Assembly: GCA_902488835.1 (NCBI GenBank)
Contig: CABTXQ010000022.1
Coordinates: 1 to 19,248, forward strand
Length of the DNA stretch: 19,248 nucleotides
Source of the DNA: an uncultured Ileibacterium sp.
GTDB taxonomy: Bacteria > Bacillota > Clostridia > Peptostreptococcales > Anaerovoracaceae
Direction of reading: 5' to 3'
The notes under the pieces are model-generated. The model saw nothing but the letters and a program-made list of their open reading frames with translations, was not told where the DNA came from and ran no database searches. Positions 1-6,801 of the stretch are shown in pieces; the first letter of the stretch is position 1, and each line of letters begins with the position of its first letter. The position numbers and the translations under genes are program-made.

Positions 1-272
1 AGCTGATCCTTTAGTCTTTCCCTTGTCTTTGGATCATCTGACATAGCCTTCTTGATTGCCTTATTGATCTTTAACTTCATCTCGGTTGCAGCAAGATTTG
101 TAAATGTAACGACAAGCATCTCATCAACATCTGACTCTCCTGCTGTAATCAATCCTAGAATCCTATCAACAAGAACCATTGTTTTCCCTGATCCTGCAGC
201 TGCTGAAACGAGCAAATTCTTATTTCTCCTATTAATTGCAGTTTCCTGGTCCTTTGTATATTCCTTAGGCAT
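1..272 (-). CDS. addA: ATP-dependent helicase/nuclease subunit A, N-terminus (partial)
   Basis: This is the N-terminal 90 residues of AddA, the UvrD/Rep-type helicase-nuclease subunit of AddAB, which processes double-strand DNA ends for recombination. The reading starts MPKEYTKDQ, has the Q-motif-like TKDQ, then the Walker A segment SAAAGSGKT at about residues 23-31, and then helicase motif Ia in the form VVTFTNLAATEMK. That combination is typical of AddA. The gene runs off the left edge, so its C-terminal nuclease domain is not visible. The ATG at 272 is supported by an SD-like AAGGGAGAG about 10 nt upstream. It lies 33 nt downstream of the ABC permease stop, on the same strand. The gene just upstream is not addB, although addB-addA is the usual order. 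Confidence 0.93.
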   Translation of the reverse strand, partial: MPKEYTKDQETAINRRNKNLLVSAAAGSGKTMVLVDRILGLITAGESDVDEMLVVTFTNLAATEMKLKINKAIKKAMSDDPKTRERLKDQ

Positions 273-305
273 GATTTGAACTCTCCCTTAATTTTACTTA
301 CTTTA

Positions 306-1112
306 TCATATGTCAAGTTTCTTCTTCATATATAGGTTTGTTATTACAAAGTATACCACACATATAAGGGTAGGTAGTATTATAAGTATGAACATGAATA
401 TATCTAATCCTTTTAAGTCTTTTATTAGTTTATCAAAAATCTGGTTAATAAATATTACCTTATCCAATATATTCAGTATGATTGTTGCAATCATGCTCTC
501 TATAAAATTGAATCCCATGTAGAAAACCACGGCCATGAGGTTCGGATGATTCTTTGAAAGCTGCCCAAATGACATTGCTGCATATATGGTTAGTGCTGTC
601 TTCGTAAGGCTTAGGATTACAAGAATTAAGAACTCTAATATCAAGATTGCTCCTAAAGCCTTCTCGTTTGAAGTAAGACTCTTAAACGCTTCCATCATTT
701 GATAAAACACAGCACGAATATCCCCAATATAAGTTATTGTTCCTATTATCATAATAGTTATGATTGAAACAACCAAGGAAAAGAATCCCCATATAGTTGC
801 AGAAAATGTCTTTGCAAGTATATGTGTCTCCATCTTAACAGGAAGCGTCAACATGTAATATCCAGAATCTCCAAGCATGCTCTTCTTGTATCTGCTTATC
901 AGAATAACAAGAGTTACAATTGCTGTTGCTGCCAGAATGATACCATATAAACTTCCGGAGATTGTTCTGATCAGCATTCCAAAGAATGTGTCAGCTGGAA
1001 TAAACCTTAGATTTATAGCCAAAAATACAGATGCAGCAATTAGTGCTATATAGAAAAGCGGAAGGATTCTTCCAATTGCCTTAAATTCATATTTCATTAC
1101 CTTACCTAGCAT
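306..1112 (-). CDS. ABC-2-like transporter permease (YtrA-type operon)
   Basis: This is a 268-residue integral membrane protein with about six hydrophobic segments (near residues 15-35, 52-71, 106-126, 150-172, 190-215 and 238-260) and a charged MKKKLDI tail. No catalytic motif is visible. Its start overlaps the end of the ABC ATPase gene by 7 nt (ATGCTAG) and is preceded by GGGAGG at 8 nt, so the two are co-translated. From this context it is the membrane partner of that ATPase, and together they probably form a two-component exporter or peptide-stress pump of the YtrBC class under a YtrA-like repressor. The substrate cannot be read from the sequence. Membrane topology, operon position and size fit; a specific family assignment is inference. 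Confidence 0.82.
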   Translation of the reverse strand: MLGKVMKYEFKAIGRILPLFYIALIAASVFLAINLRFIPADTFFGMLIRTISGSLYGIILAATAIVTLVILISRYKKSMLGDSGYYMLTLPVKMETHILAKTFSATIWGFFSLVVSIITIMIIGTITYIGDIRAVFYQMMEAFKSLTSNEKALGAILILEFLILVILSLTKTALTIYAAMSFGQLSKNHPNLMAVVFYMGFNFIESMIATIILNILDKVIFINQIFDKLIKDLKGLDIFMFILIILPTLICVVYFVITNLYMKKKLDI

Positions 1113-1801
1113 TTGAATACCTCCCTGAACAATTCATCTACTCCCTTGCCGGATTCCTCTCTGATTTGGTCCGGTGATTTATGGAGTACTATTTGACCGT
1201 CTCTAATAAAAAGTACATCATCAAGAACGGATTCAATTTCCTGAATCAAATGTGTCGAAATAATAACTAAGGACTCAGGATTGTAATTACTTATTATTGT
1301 CCTTAATATATAATCTCTTGCCGCAGGATCAACTCCCCCAATAGGTTCGTCGAGAAGATAGACTTTTGCTTTTCTGCTCATAACAAGTGCCAATTGAACT
1401 TTTTCTCCCATGCCCTTGGATAGAGATTTGAATCTCATATTAGTATCTATACCGAGATCTGAAATCATTGAATTTGCCTTCGCTGCATCGAAATCGCGGA
1501 AAAAATCAGCTTGCATTCCAATTAGGTCCTTGATTTTCATATAATCAGGAAGTGTATTCCTATCAGGAAGATAAGCTATTATCTCCTTCGTTTCAACGCC
1601 GGGTTTCTTTCCATCTATAAGCACCTTCCCCTTATCCGCCTTCAGCAAATCATTTATTATCTTGATAAGGGTTGTCTTCCCTGAGCCGTTAGGTCCAAGA
1701 AGTCCAACAATCTGTCCTCCATCTAGCGAAAGACCGAGGTCTCTTAGGGCTATGGTCCTATTATAGGATTTGTACAACCCTTCAATCTCAATTAAAGCCA
1801 T
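1106..1801 (-). CDS. ABC transporter ATP-binding protein
   Basis: This is a complete single-domain ABC ATPase of 231 residues that powers the adjacent membrane permease from the cytoplasmic face. Walker A GPNGSGKT is at residues 36-43, the signature-like LSKGM at 127-131, and Walker B with catalytic Glu (VYLLDEP) at about 147-153. An H-loop histidine follows in the form STHLIQE. The usual Q-loop glutamine is not evident; that position reads AYLPDRN, as I recall for the YtrB/ABC-2 branch. The ATG at 1801 has GAGGAGG about 6 nt upstream. It begins 1 nt after the GntR stop and overlaps the permease start by 7 nt, so the three genes form a tight operon. The substrate is unknown. Confidence 0.93.
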   Translation of the reverse strand: MALIEIEGLYKSYNRTIALRDLGLSLDGGQIVGLLGPNGSGKTTLIKIINDLLKADKGKVLIDGKKPGVETKEIIAYLPDRNTLPDYMKIKDLIGMQADFFRDFDAAKANSMISDLGIDTNMRFKSLSKGMGEKVQLALVMSRKAKVYLLDEPIGGVDPAARDYILRTIISNYNPESLVIISTHLIQEIESVLDDVLFIRDGQIVLHKSPDQIREESGKGVDELFREVFKC

Positions 1802-1802
1802 T

Positions 1803-2168
1803 CTATACCTCCTCTAACCATTTGTTGATCATCTTCAATATCTCTTTATCGCTAATCTTTAATTTACGCATCCTACCGACAAGCTCTTCGATATATTTGT
1901 TTGCTAATTTAGTTTTAAGCTCCGACAAGACTTTTTCGTCATCGGTCACATACCTTCCGTTAGTCCTATCACTACGCACGATTTCCATTCTTTCCATTTC
2001 GCTGAAAGCCCGCTGCAATGTATTGGGATTCACCCCTATTTGAACAGCAAAATCTCTTACCGAAGGGAGCTTATCTCCCGGAGCATATTTACCACTTGCG
2101 ATACTTATGGACATTTCATCAATAATCTGTAAATATATCGGTATTCCATCCTTAAATTTGTATGTCAT
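1803..2168 (-). CDS. GntR-family transcriptional regulator, YtrA subfamily
   Basis: This is a 121-residue regulator with an N-terminal winged-helix GntR domain (about residues 10-75). The recognition region reads KLPSVRDFAVQIGVNPNTLQ and is followed by the wing segment RTNGRYV. The C-terminal part is only about 45 residues and helical. It is too short for a FadR or HutC ligand domain, which places the protein in the short YtrA/YhcF class. Members of that class usually repress the ABC operon they head, and here the ATPase and permease follow at once. The ATG at 2168 has GAGGAG at 6 nt. An imperfect inverted repeat over its own -10 box (2206-2237) is a natural autoregulatory site. The inducing signal is not known; envelope stress or a peptide antibiotic would be usual for the class. 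Confidence 0.92.
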   Translation of the reverse strand: MTYKFKDGIPIYLQIIDEMSISIASGKYAPGDKLPSVRDFAVQIGVNPNTLQRAFSEMERMEIVRSDRTNGRYVTDDEKVLSELKTKLANKYIEELVGRMRKLKISDKEILKMINKWLEEV

Positions 2169-2205
2169 AAGTTTCTCCTCTTTAGAGCAATATTTATATA
2201 AAAAA

Positions 2206-2237
2206 CAATACTGTATCGCTTAATTAATACAATAGTG
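2206..2237. promoter_or_regulatory. Candidate GntR/YtrA operator (inverted repeat)
   Basis: CAATACTGTAT (2206-2216) and ATACAATAGTG (2227-2237) are inverted copies matching at 9 of 11 positions, separated by 10 nt. The half-sites are therefore 21 bp apart, or two helical turns. The right half covers the operon's -10 box and the left half lies just past the expected start, so a bound dimer would block transcription. Use by the neighbouring GntR protein is inferred from position. Confidence 0.55.
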
Positions 2238-2257
2238 CAATTTATTCTTATTGTCAA
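2229..2257 (-). promoter_or_regulatory. Sigma-A promoter of the GntR/ABC operon
   Basis: On the minus strand, a consensus -35 TTGACA (2257-2252) is followed after exactly 17 nt by TATTGT (2234-2229), a 4/6 match to the -10 box. Transcription would begin near 2222, leaving a leader of about 50 nt before the GntR ATG at 2168. The -35 box lies against the divergent gpmI promoter region. Confidence 0.72.
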
Positions 2258-2275
2258 TACTTTTTTGATATATTG

Positions 2276-2284
2276 TGCTATAAT
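2276..2284 (+). promoter_or_regulatory. Extended -10 promoter of gpmI
   Basis: TGCTATAAT is a perfect TATAAT (2279-2284) with the TGn extension. There is no good -35 at 16-18 nt; TTGTCA at 2251 is 22 nt away, which is too far. The expected start near 2291 gives a short leader of about 30 nt containing the GGAGG SD at 2306-2310. Confidence 0.7.
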
Positions 2285-2320
2285 TCTTGTGTAATGATAT
2301 TAGACGGAGGTTATAAATAT

Positions 2321-3841
2321 ATGAAGCACAGACCTACAATGTTGATGATACTTGATGGATTCGGCTGGCGTGGCGTCTCCCACGGGAATGCGATTGCAAA
2401 AGCGAATACTCCTAATTTAGATAGATTTTTCTCTACTTATCCTTTCATGACTCTTAATGCGAGTGGAGAAGCCGTTGGTCTTCCAAACGGTCAGATTGGT
2501 AATTCAGAAGTCGGCCACCTTAATATAGGGGCCGGTAATGTTGTCCTTCAGGATTTACCACGTATTAACAAGTCAATAGAAGACGGTGACTTCTTTAAGA
2601 ATGAAGCTATTCTTGACGCAATGAACAACGCTTCTTCAGGTCATGCTCTCCATATAATGGGATTAGTATCTGACGGTGGAGTCCATAGCCACATAAATCA
2701 TCTGCTTTCTCTTCTCGATATGGCTAAGGCAAACAATGTCAATGAGGTATATGTTCACTGCTACCTTGACGGAAGAGATGTCCCACCAAAGAGCGCAATG
2801 TCCTATCTCGAGCGTTTAGAAAATCATATGAAGAAAATCGGGCTAGGCAAGATTGGAATTATTTCCGGTCGTTTCTATGCGATGGATAGAGATAAAAGGT
2901 GGGAAAGGCTAAAGCTTGCATATGTTGCTCTTACTGAATCAAAAGGACTTTCTGCAAAAAGTTCGAAAGAAGCAATAGAGAATAGTTACAAAAAAGGTGA
3001 TACGGATGAATTTTTAATCCCTACAGTAATTACTCCTGTTCCGATTAAAGATATGGACTCTGTAATATTCATGAACTTTAGACCTGATAGAGCGAGGGAG
3101 ATGACTAGAGCTCTCGTCGATCCGGATTTCGACGGATTTAATAGGAATGTATTCCCGAAAGACCTTGATTTCATATGCATGGCTGAATATGATGCAAAGA
3201 TGCCCAATGTGAAGCTTGCTTTTCCACCTGTAGTCGTAAGTCCTACTTTATCAGAGGTAATATCAGACAACGGACTTAAGCAACTTCACATAGCTGAAAC
3301 TGAGAAATATGCCCATGTCACCTTCTTCTTCAATGGTGGCATCGAGGCCCCTTATGAGGGCGAGGATAGAATCCTGGTAAATTCTCCAAAGGTTTCAACA
3401 TATGATCAAAAGCCTGAGATGAGTGCTTTTGAAGTTACCGAAAAAGTTCTGGAAGCGATAGATGAAGACAAGTACGATCTGTATATATTAAATTTTGCAA
3501 ATCCTGATATGGTTGGACATACAGGTGTCTTTGAAGCGGCAGTAAAGGCGATAGAGGTTCTCGACGGACTTGTAAAGAGAATTGCAGATGCAATACTCAG
3601 TAAAGACGGTCAGATCCTTCTTACAGCAGACCACGGGAATGCTGACTACATGCTAGATGATAAGGATAATATTGTAACAAAGCACAGCCTTTCTCCTGTG
3701 CCACTATGCTACATATGTAACGAACCAGTTATATTCAAAAAAAATACCGGCAAGCTCGCCGATATAGCTCCAACCCTGCTAACTCTCATGGGGCTTGAAG
3801 TGCCTGATGAAATGCATGGTGATGTCTTAGTTCAGATTTGA
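2321..3841 (+). CDS. gpmI: 2,3-bisphosphoglycerate-independent phosphoglycerate mutase
   Basis: This 506-residue cytoplasmic enzyme converts 3-phosphoglycerate to 2-phosphoglycerate in glycolysis, using two metal ions and a phosphoserine intermediate. Visible family hallmarks are the first metal ligand in MILDGFG (Asp12), the catalytic serine in GNSEVGH (Ser62), HSHINHL and DGRDVPP, the substrate arginines in NFRPDRAR, and the C-terminal metal clusters NPDMVGHTG, TADHGNAD and KHSLSPVP. Length and domain order are normal. The reading frame extends upstream to 2273, but the ATG at 2321 has GGAGG 10 nt upstream and gives the family N-terminus, so the longer form is rejected. It is divergent from the GntR operon and overlaps the end of aroQ by 15 nt. 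It is one of only two plus-strand genes here and so is probably head-on to replication. Confidence 0.97.
   Translation: MKHRPTMLMILDGFGWRGVSHGNAIAKANTPNLDRFFSTYPFMTLNASGEAVGLPNGQIGNSEVGHLNIGAGNVVLQDLPRINKSIEDGDFFKNEAILDAMNNASSGHALHIMGLVSDGGVHSHINHLLSLLDMAKANNVNEVYVHCYLDGRDVPPKSAMSYLERLENHMKKIGLGKIGIISGRFYAMDRDKRWERLKLAYVALTESKGLSAKSSKEAIENSYKKGDTDEFLIPTVITPVPIKDMDSVIFMNFRPDRAREMTRALVDPDFDGFNRNVFPKDLDFICMAEYDAKMPNVKLAFPPVVVSPTLSEVISDNGLKQLHIAETEKYAHVTFFFNGGIEAPYEGEDRILVNSPKVSTYDQKPEMSAFEVTEKVLEAIDEDKYDLYILNFANPDMVGHTGVFEAAVKAIEVLDGLVKRIADAILSKDGQILLTADHGNADYMLDDKDNIVTKHSLSPVPLCYICNEPVIFKKNTGKLADIAPTLLTLMGLEVPDEMHGDVLVQI
3737..3765 (-). terminator. Terminator of the aroF-aroQ operon, inside gpmI
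   Basis: On the minus strand, ATATCGGC and GCCGGTAT (one G-T pair) form an 8-bp stem closed by a 6-nt loop and followed directly by a run of T (plus-strand A run 3737-3744). It lies about 60-90 nt beyond the aroQ stop, within codons for the C-terminal part of GpmI. Confidence 0.75.
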
Positions 3842-4255
3842 TAATATGTCTATTGCCTCTACATATCCGTCAAACCCTTTTCCTGATATCTTAGCTACAG
3901 AAATCTCTTCAATATATGAGATTTTTCTGTAGCTTTCTCTTTTATCAACATCGGAGATATGAACCTCAACAGTTGGGATCTTTACTGCCCTTAGTGCATC
4001 CGCTATTGCAATGCTGGTATGAGTATATGCTGCAGGATTAATTATTATTCCGTCAAAATCTTCATAATATGCCCTCTGAATTGTATCGACTATATCTCCC
4101 TCATGATTAGATTGCATGAATTCAAGGTCAATGGATGTAGGTGCTTTTTCTTCTATATATCTGATCATATCTTCATATGTTTGTTCACCATATATCTCTT
4201 TCTCTCTTGTGCCGAGCATGTTGATATTAGGTCCATTTATTATGATTATCTTCAT
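3827..4255 (-). CDS. aroQ: Type II 3-dehydroquinate dehydratase
   Basis: This 142-residue cytoplasmic enzyme dehydrates 3-dehydroquinate to 3-dehydroshikimate, the third shikimate-pathway step, and is usually a dodecamer. Family motifs are NGPNINMLG with Arg17 and the catalytic Tyr22 in REKEIYG, then QSNHEG, the substrate Asn73 in NPAAYTHTS, catalytic His99 in VEVHISD, and Arg106. The ATG at 4255 is chosen over one six codons upstream because it begins the canonical MKIIIINGPN and has GGCGGCGAG just upstream. It overlaps the 3' end of the shikimate fusion gene by 29 nt, so it is translationally coupled and last in the operon. It ends tail-to-tail with gpmI, overlapping by 15 nt. Its 3' part carries the gpmI terminator on the other strand. 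Confidence 0.96.
   Translation of the reverse strand: MKIIIINGPNINMLGTREKEIYGEQTYEDMIRYIEEKAPTSIDLEFMQSNHEGDIVDTIQRAYYEDFDGIIINPAAYTHTSIAIADALRAVKIPTVEVHISDVDKRESYRKISYIEEISVAKISGKGFDGYVEAIDILSNLN
3893..3944 (+). terminator. Terminator of gpmI, inside aroQ
   Basis: On the plus strand, AGCTACAGAAA (3893-3903) pairs perfectly with TTTCTGTAGCT (3924-3934). Inside this, TCTC pairs with GAGA across a 2-nt bulge, with a 10-nt loop. The tract after it is T-rich but interrupted (TTCTCTTTTATC). It starts 52 nt after the gpmI stop and lies in aroQ antisense. On the minus strand no T run follows, so it should act only on plus transcripts. Confidence 0.65.
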
Positions 4256-5900
4256 TTCTCGCCGCCATTTCATATAATTTATTTTCTATTATTTCTTTAA
4301 GCTCTAAGGCAAATCTATTGATATCTTTGTTGTAAGTCTTGCTTTTACCTCCAAGCGCAGTTCCTCCGAACATTCTGTCATTAAGAATAATTATATCGGC
4401 AGTGTTTTTATATATCCCGGATCGTTTCTTATAGATATTAAAAACTCCTTCTCTTTTACTGATAGGTCTGTTCTTTGTCGTAATCAGCTTTAACGGTCTT
4501 CTCATATATATGACTATGCTATTTTGTCTTATGCAGTTCCGATTTATCTTTCTTATTATTGAACCGCCACCTGTTGCAATTACCTTACCGCTTTTTTTAC
4601 ACTCTCTTGCAAGAACTGCTGTCTCAATTTTTCTGAAATATTTTTCTCCAAGGTCTTCATCGACGATAACATCTTGAATGGTTTTATTCATTTGTTTTTC
4701 TGAGATTCTATCGATATCGAGAAATTCTCTATTCATTATCTTTGCAAGTCTTCTTGATATAGACGATTTTCCGCTACCAGGCATTCCGATAAATGCTACG
4801 TTTAGCTGCTTCATTAAGCATCTTCTGGTTATTATTTCCGCAAGCTGTTTCTCATCAATATCTTCTCCGATTCTTCCCCAAATTTTTTCTGTCTTTATTG
4901 CCTGCCAAATAAGCATTGGAAGTCCGGACATGATATTTTTTCCCATATCTTTATAGTCAAGCAAGAACCTCGTGCGATAAGGATTATAGATTAAATCAAT
5001 TGCAAAGGAAGTCCCCTCAAATTTTGGCACCGAAATTCCAGCCTTTATGAACGGAGAATTGCCGTTATATGGGTGCATACCTACATTTGTCGCATTGACA
5101 ATAATATCAGGGTCATCAATATTTGAAAGCTCCTGATATGAGATTGCTCGGTCAGCGAGTCCCCTTAGCTTCTTTACTGCTTGATCCGGATTTCTTGAAA
5201 CAACGGTAATATTTTTTGCACCGAGGTTTCTCATGCCCTTAGAAGCTGCAGCTGCTCCTCCCCCTGAGCCAAGAATCAAAATGTCCTTACCTGTTGGGGA
5301 AGCTACCTCTGCAAGTTTCATAAATCCATATATGTCGGTATTATCTCCAATTAGTCTTCCATCTTCCGTCCTTGTTATCGTGTTTACAGCGTTTACCGAA
5401 AGAGCTTCTTTTGTTACCTCATCTAGATATTTGATTATCGATTTTTTGTAAGGACTAGTTACGTTAAATCCCGAATATCTTTCGTCCTTAAGCACGTCTG
5501 TAAGCTCTTCTTTATCTCTAATCTCAAGAAGCTCATAGTTGATGGTTCCCAGCATTCTATGAACATCAGGCGAGAGACTGTGGCTTATGTTCTTTCCTAT
5601 TAGCCCGTAGCATTTACCTTCCATCACCTCTTGCTGCCTATTTTTGCTCTCCTCTGCAAGGAGCTTATACAGTTTAATATTTGACCCCAACATATCAAGT
5701 GATGTTTTATCTGAAATGCTTCTGAGTTTCTCCTCTTCTCTTTTGCCATCATAAATCGGAAGCCCTAGATTTTTCTTGTATTTCGCAATATCCTCTGAAA
5801 TTGATATGCGCAAGGCATTAAGTCTCATCATATCTTCGTCAATTTTATCAATTTTTTCACGAAGCAAGTCTATATCTGATGTTTCAAGTTTTTTTTTCAT
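4227..5900 (-). CDS. Trifunctional chorismate mutase / shikimate dehydrogenase / shikimate kinase
   Basis: This 557-residue protein joins three aromatic-pathway enzymes in one uninterrupted frame. Residues 1-92 are an AroQ-class chorismate mutase; against the E. coli P-protein the active-site set appears complete (Arg14, Arg31, Lys42, Asp51, Arg54, Glu55, Ser85, Gln89). Residues 93-362 are shikimate dehydrogenase: SHSLSP, catalytic Lys152 in NVTSPYKK, Asn173 in AVNT, Asp189 in NTD, the NADP loop GSGGGA (211-216), NATNVGM, and Gln333 in GLPMLIWQ. Residues 363-557 are shikimate kinase: Walker A GMPGSGKS (372-379), Asp395 and Asp397, Arg423, GGG (444-446), and lid and late arginines 478 and 493. 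Each junction falls at a methionine (93 and 363) with almost no linker. The ATG at 5900 has GGAG at 7 nt; an ATG 24 nt upstream lacks an SD. It follows aroF by 20 nt. Confidence 0.95.
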   Translation of the reverse strand: MKKKLETSDIDLLREKIDKIDEDMMRLNALRISISEDIAKYKKNLGLPIYDGKREEEKLRSISDKTSLDMLGSNIKLYKLLAEESKNRQQEVMEGKCYGLIGKNISHSLSPDVHRMLGTINYELLEIRDKEELTDVLKDERYSGFNVTSPYKKSIIKYLDEVTKEALSVNAVNTITRTEDGRLIGDNTDIYGFMKLAEVASPTGKDILILGSGGGAAAASKGMRNLGAKNITVVSRNPDQAVKKLRGLADRAISYQELSNIDDPDIIVNATNVGMHPYNGNSPFIKAGISVPKFEGTSFAIDLIYNPYRTRFLLDYKDMGKNIMSGLPMLIWQAIKTEKIWGRIGEDIDEKQLAEIITRRCLMKQLNVAFIGMPGSGKSSISRRLAKIMNREFLDIDRISEKQMNKTIQDVIVDEDLGEKYFRKIETAVLARECKKSGKVIATGGGSIIRKINRNCIRQNSIVIYMRRPLKLITTKNRPISKREGVFNIYKKRSGIYKNTADIIILNDRMFGGTALGGKSKTYNKDINRFALELKEIIENKLYEMAARNEDNHNKWT

Positions 5901-5920
5901 AATTTCTCCATGCCCGAATA

Positions 5921-6745
5921 TCAATCGCTTCCCAATGCTTCTATGATTCTGTTTGTTTTATTTATAATCTCTGAAAGAGTATCAGGTGTTATCGCCTGCT
6001 CTTTATCTGAAAACGCTTCTTCCGGCTTTCTATGAATCTCTATTATAAGTCCATTTGCTCCCGCTGCTGCTGCCGCAAGTGAAACAGGCATTACTAGTTC
6101 TGACCTTCCCGTCGAATGGCTAGGATCAACTATTACAGGAAGATCTGTCATGCTCTTAAGTACCGGAACAGCAGTTATATCAAGCGTGTTCCTCGTATAT
6201 CTTTCAAATGTCCTTATCCCTCTTTCGCAGAGAACAACATTATTATTACCAAGACTCATAATGTATTCCGCTGCATAGAGAAATTCGCTATATGTGGCAT
6301 CCATCCCCCTTTTGAGAAGAATTGGCATTTTGCTTCTTCCAAGTTCCTTTAGAAGGGAGTAGTTTTTCATGTTTCTTGCACCAACCTGAATCATGTCGAG
6401 GTCTGAATATAGATCTATATGCCTTACATCAATAATTTCAGAAACTACCGGAATATGTTCTTTCTTCCCTGCTGCTACAAGGTACTTGAGTGCTTTCTCT
6501 CCAAGTCCCTGGAAATCATAAGGTGAGGTCCTTAGCTTAAAAGCACCGCCCCTAAGAATATCTGCCTTGGCTTTTCTTACATCAGATGCAGCTTCAAAAA
6601 TGTGTTCTTCCGACTCTATTGAGCAAGGTCCAGCTATAACATTGAAGTTGCTCTTGCTGAATATAACATCTCCGACTTTAACGGTAATCTCTTTTCCTGT
6701 TTTTTCAAAAATTTTTTGTTCGTTGTTATAATCTTTAAGATTCAT
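5921..6745 (-). CDS. aroF: 3-deoxy-7-phosphoheptulonate synthase, type I-beta, short form
   Basis: This enzyme condenses phosphoenolpyruvate with erythrose 4-phosphate to DAHP, the entry step of the shikimate pathway. The four metal ligands are visible in the usual spacing: Cys41 (GPCSIES), His210 (DPSHSTGR), Glu236 (IEIH) and Asp247 (FSDKEQA). Substrate motifs LRGGAFKLRTSPY, QVGARNM, LLKRGM and ERGIRTFE are present. At 274 residues it has only about 40 residues before the catalytic Cys. It therefore lacks the N-terminal ferredoxin-like regulatory domain of the Thermotoga-type enzyme and has no fused chorismate mutase. The ATG at 6745 has AAGGG about 8 nt upstream; the longer start at 6787 lies inside a hairpin and has no properly spaced SD. 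It heads the aromatic block that continues into the chorismate mutase fusion and aroQ. Confidence 0.95.
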   Translation of the reverse strand: MNLKDYNNEQKIFEKTGKEITVKVGDVIFSKSNFNVIAGPCSIESEEHIFEAASDVRKAKADILRGGAFKLRTSPYDFQGLGEKALKYLVAAGKKEHIPVVSEIIDVRHIDLYSDLDMIQVGARNMKNYSLLKELGRSKMPILLKRGMDATYSEFLYAAEYIMSLGNNNVVLCERGIRTFERYTRNTLDITAVPVLKSMTDLPVIVDPSHSTGRSELVMPVSLAAAAAGANGLIIEIHRKPEEAFSDKEQAITPDTLSEIINKTNRIIEALGSD

Positions 6746-6760
6746 CGTGTAACCCTTAAT

Positions 6761-6789
6761 AAAAAATGGAAACCTGACGATTTCCATTT
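6761..6789 (-). terminator. Hairpin with T run between rpoZ and aroF (possible attenuator)
   Basis: On the minus strand, AAATGGAAA and TTTCCATTT form a perfect 9-bp inverted repeat with an 8-nt loop. A T run follows (plus-strand A run 6761-6766), and the aroF SD AAGGG comes straight after it. The stem has only two G-C pairs, so termination would be partial at most. It is positioned to lower aroF-operon transcription relative to gmk-rpoZ. Confidence 0.4.
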
Positions 6790-6801
6790 GATGATGTATG
6801 T

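Noticed and set aside
52..279. Plus-strand open frame opposite addA
   Set aside because: The minus strand encodes a clear AddA N-terminus with Walker A; the plus frame has no motif or SD.
288..316. TTGACA at the end of the permease gene as an addA promoter
   Set aside because: At 17 nt the -10 would read AATTAA, and 16 or 18 nt are no better. The hexamer comes from the Leu-Asp-Ile codons.
2273..2320. Longer gpmI start at 2273 (16 extra residues)
   Set aside because: It overlaps the -10 box at 2279-2284, has no SD, and its residues do not match the family. The ATG at 2321 has GGAGG and the canonical N-terminus.
4814..4814. Internal start (Met363) giving a free shikimate kinase
   Set aside because: Only a weak purine stretch precedes the ATG and the frame is continuous with the dehydrogenase. 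It is kept as part of the fusion, though a minor internal product cannot be excluded.
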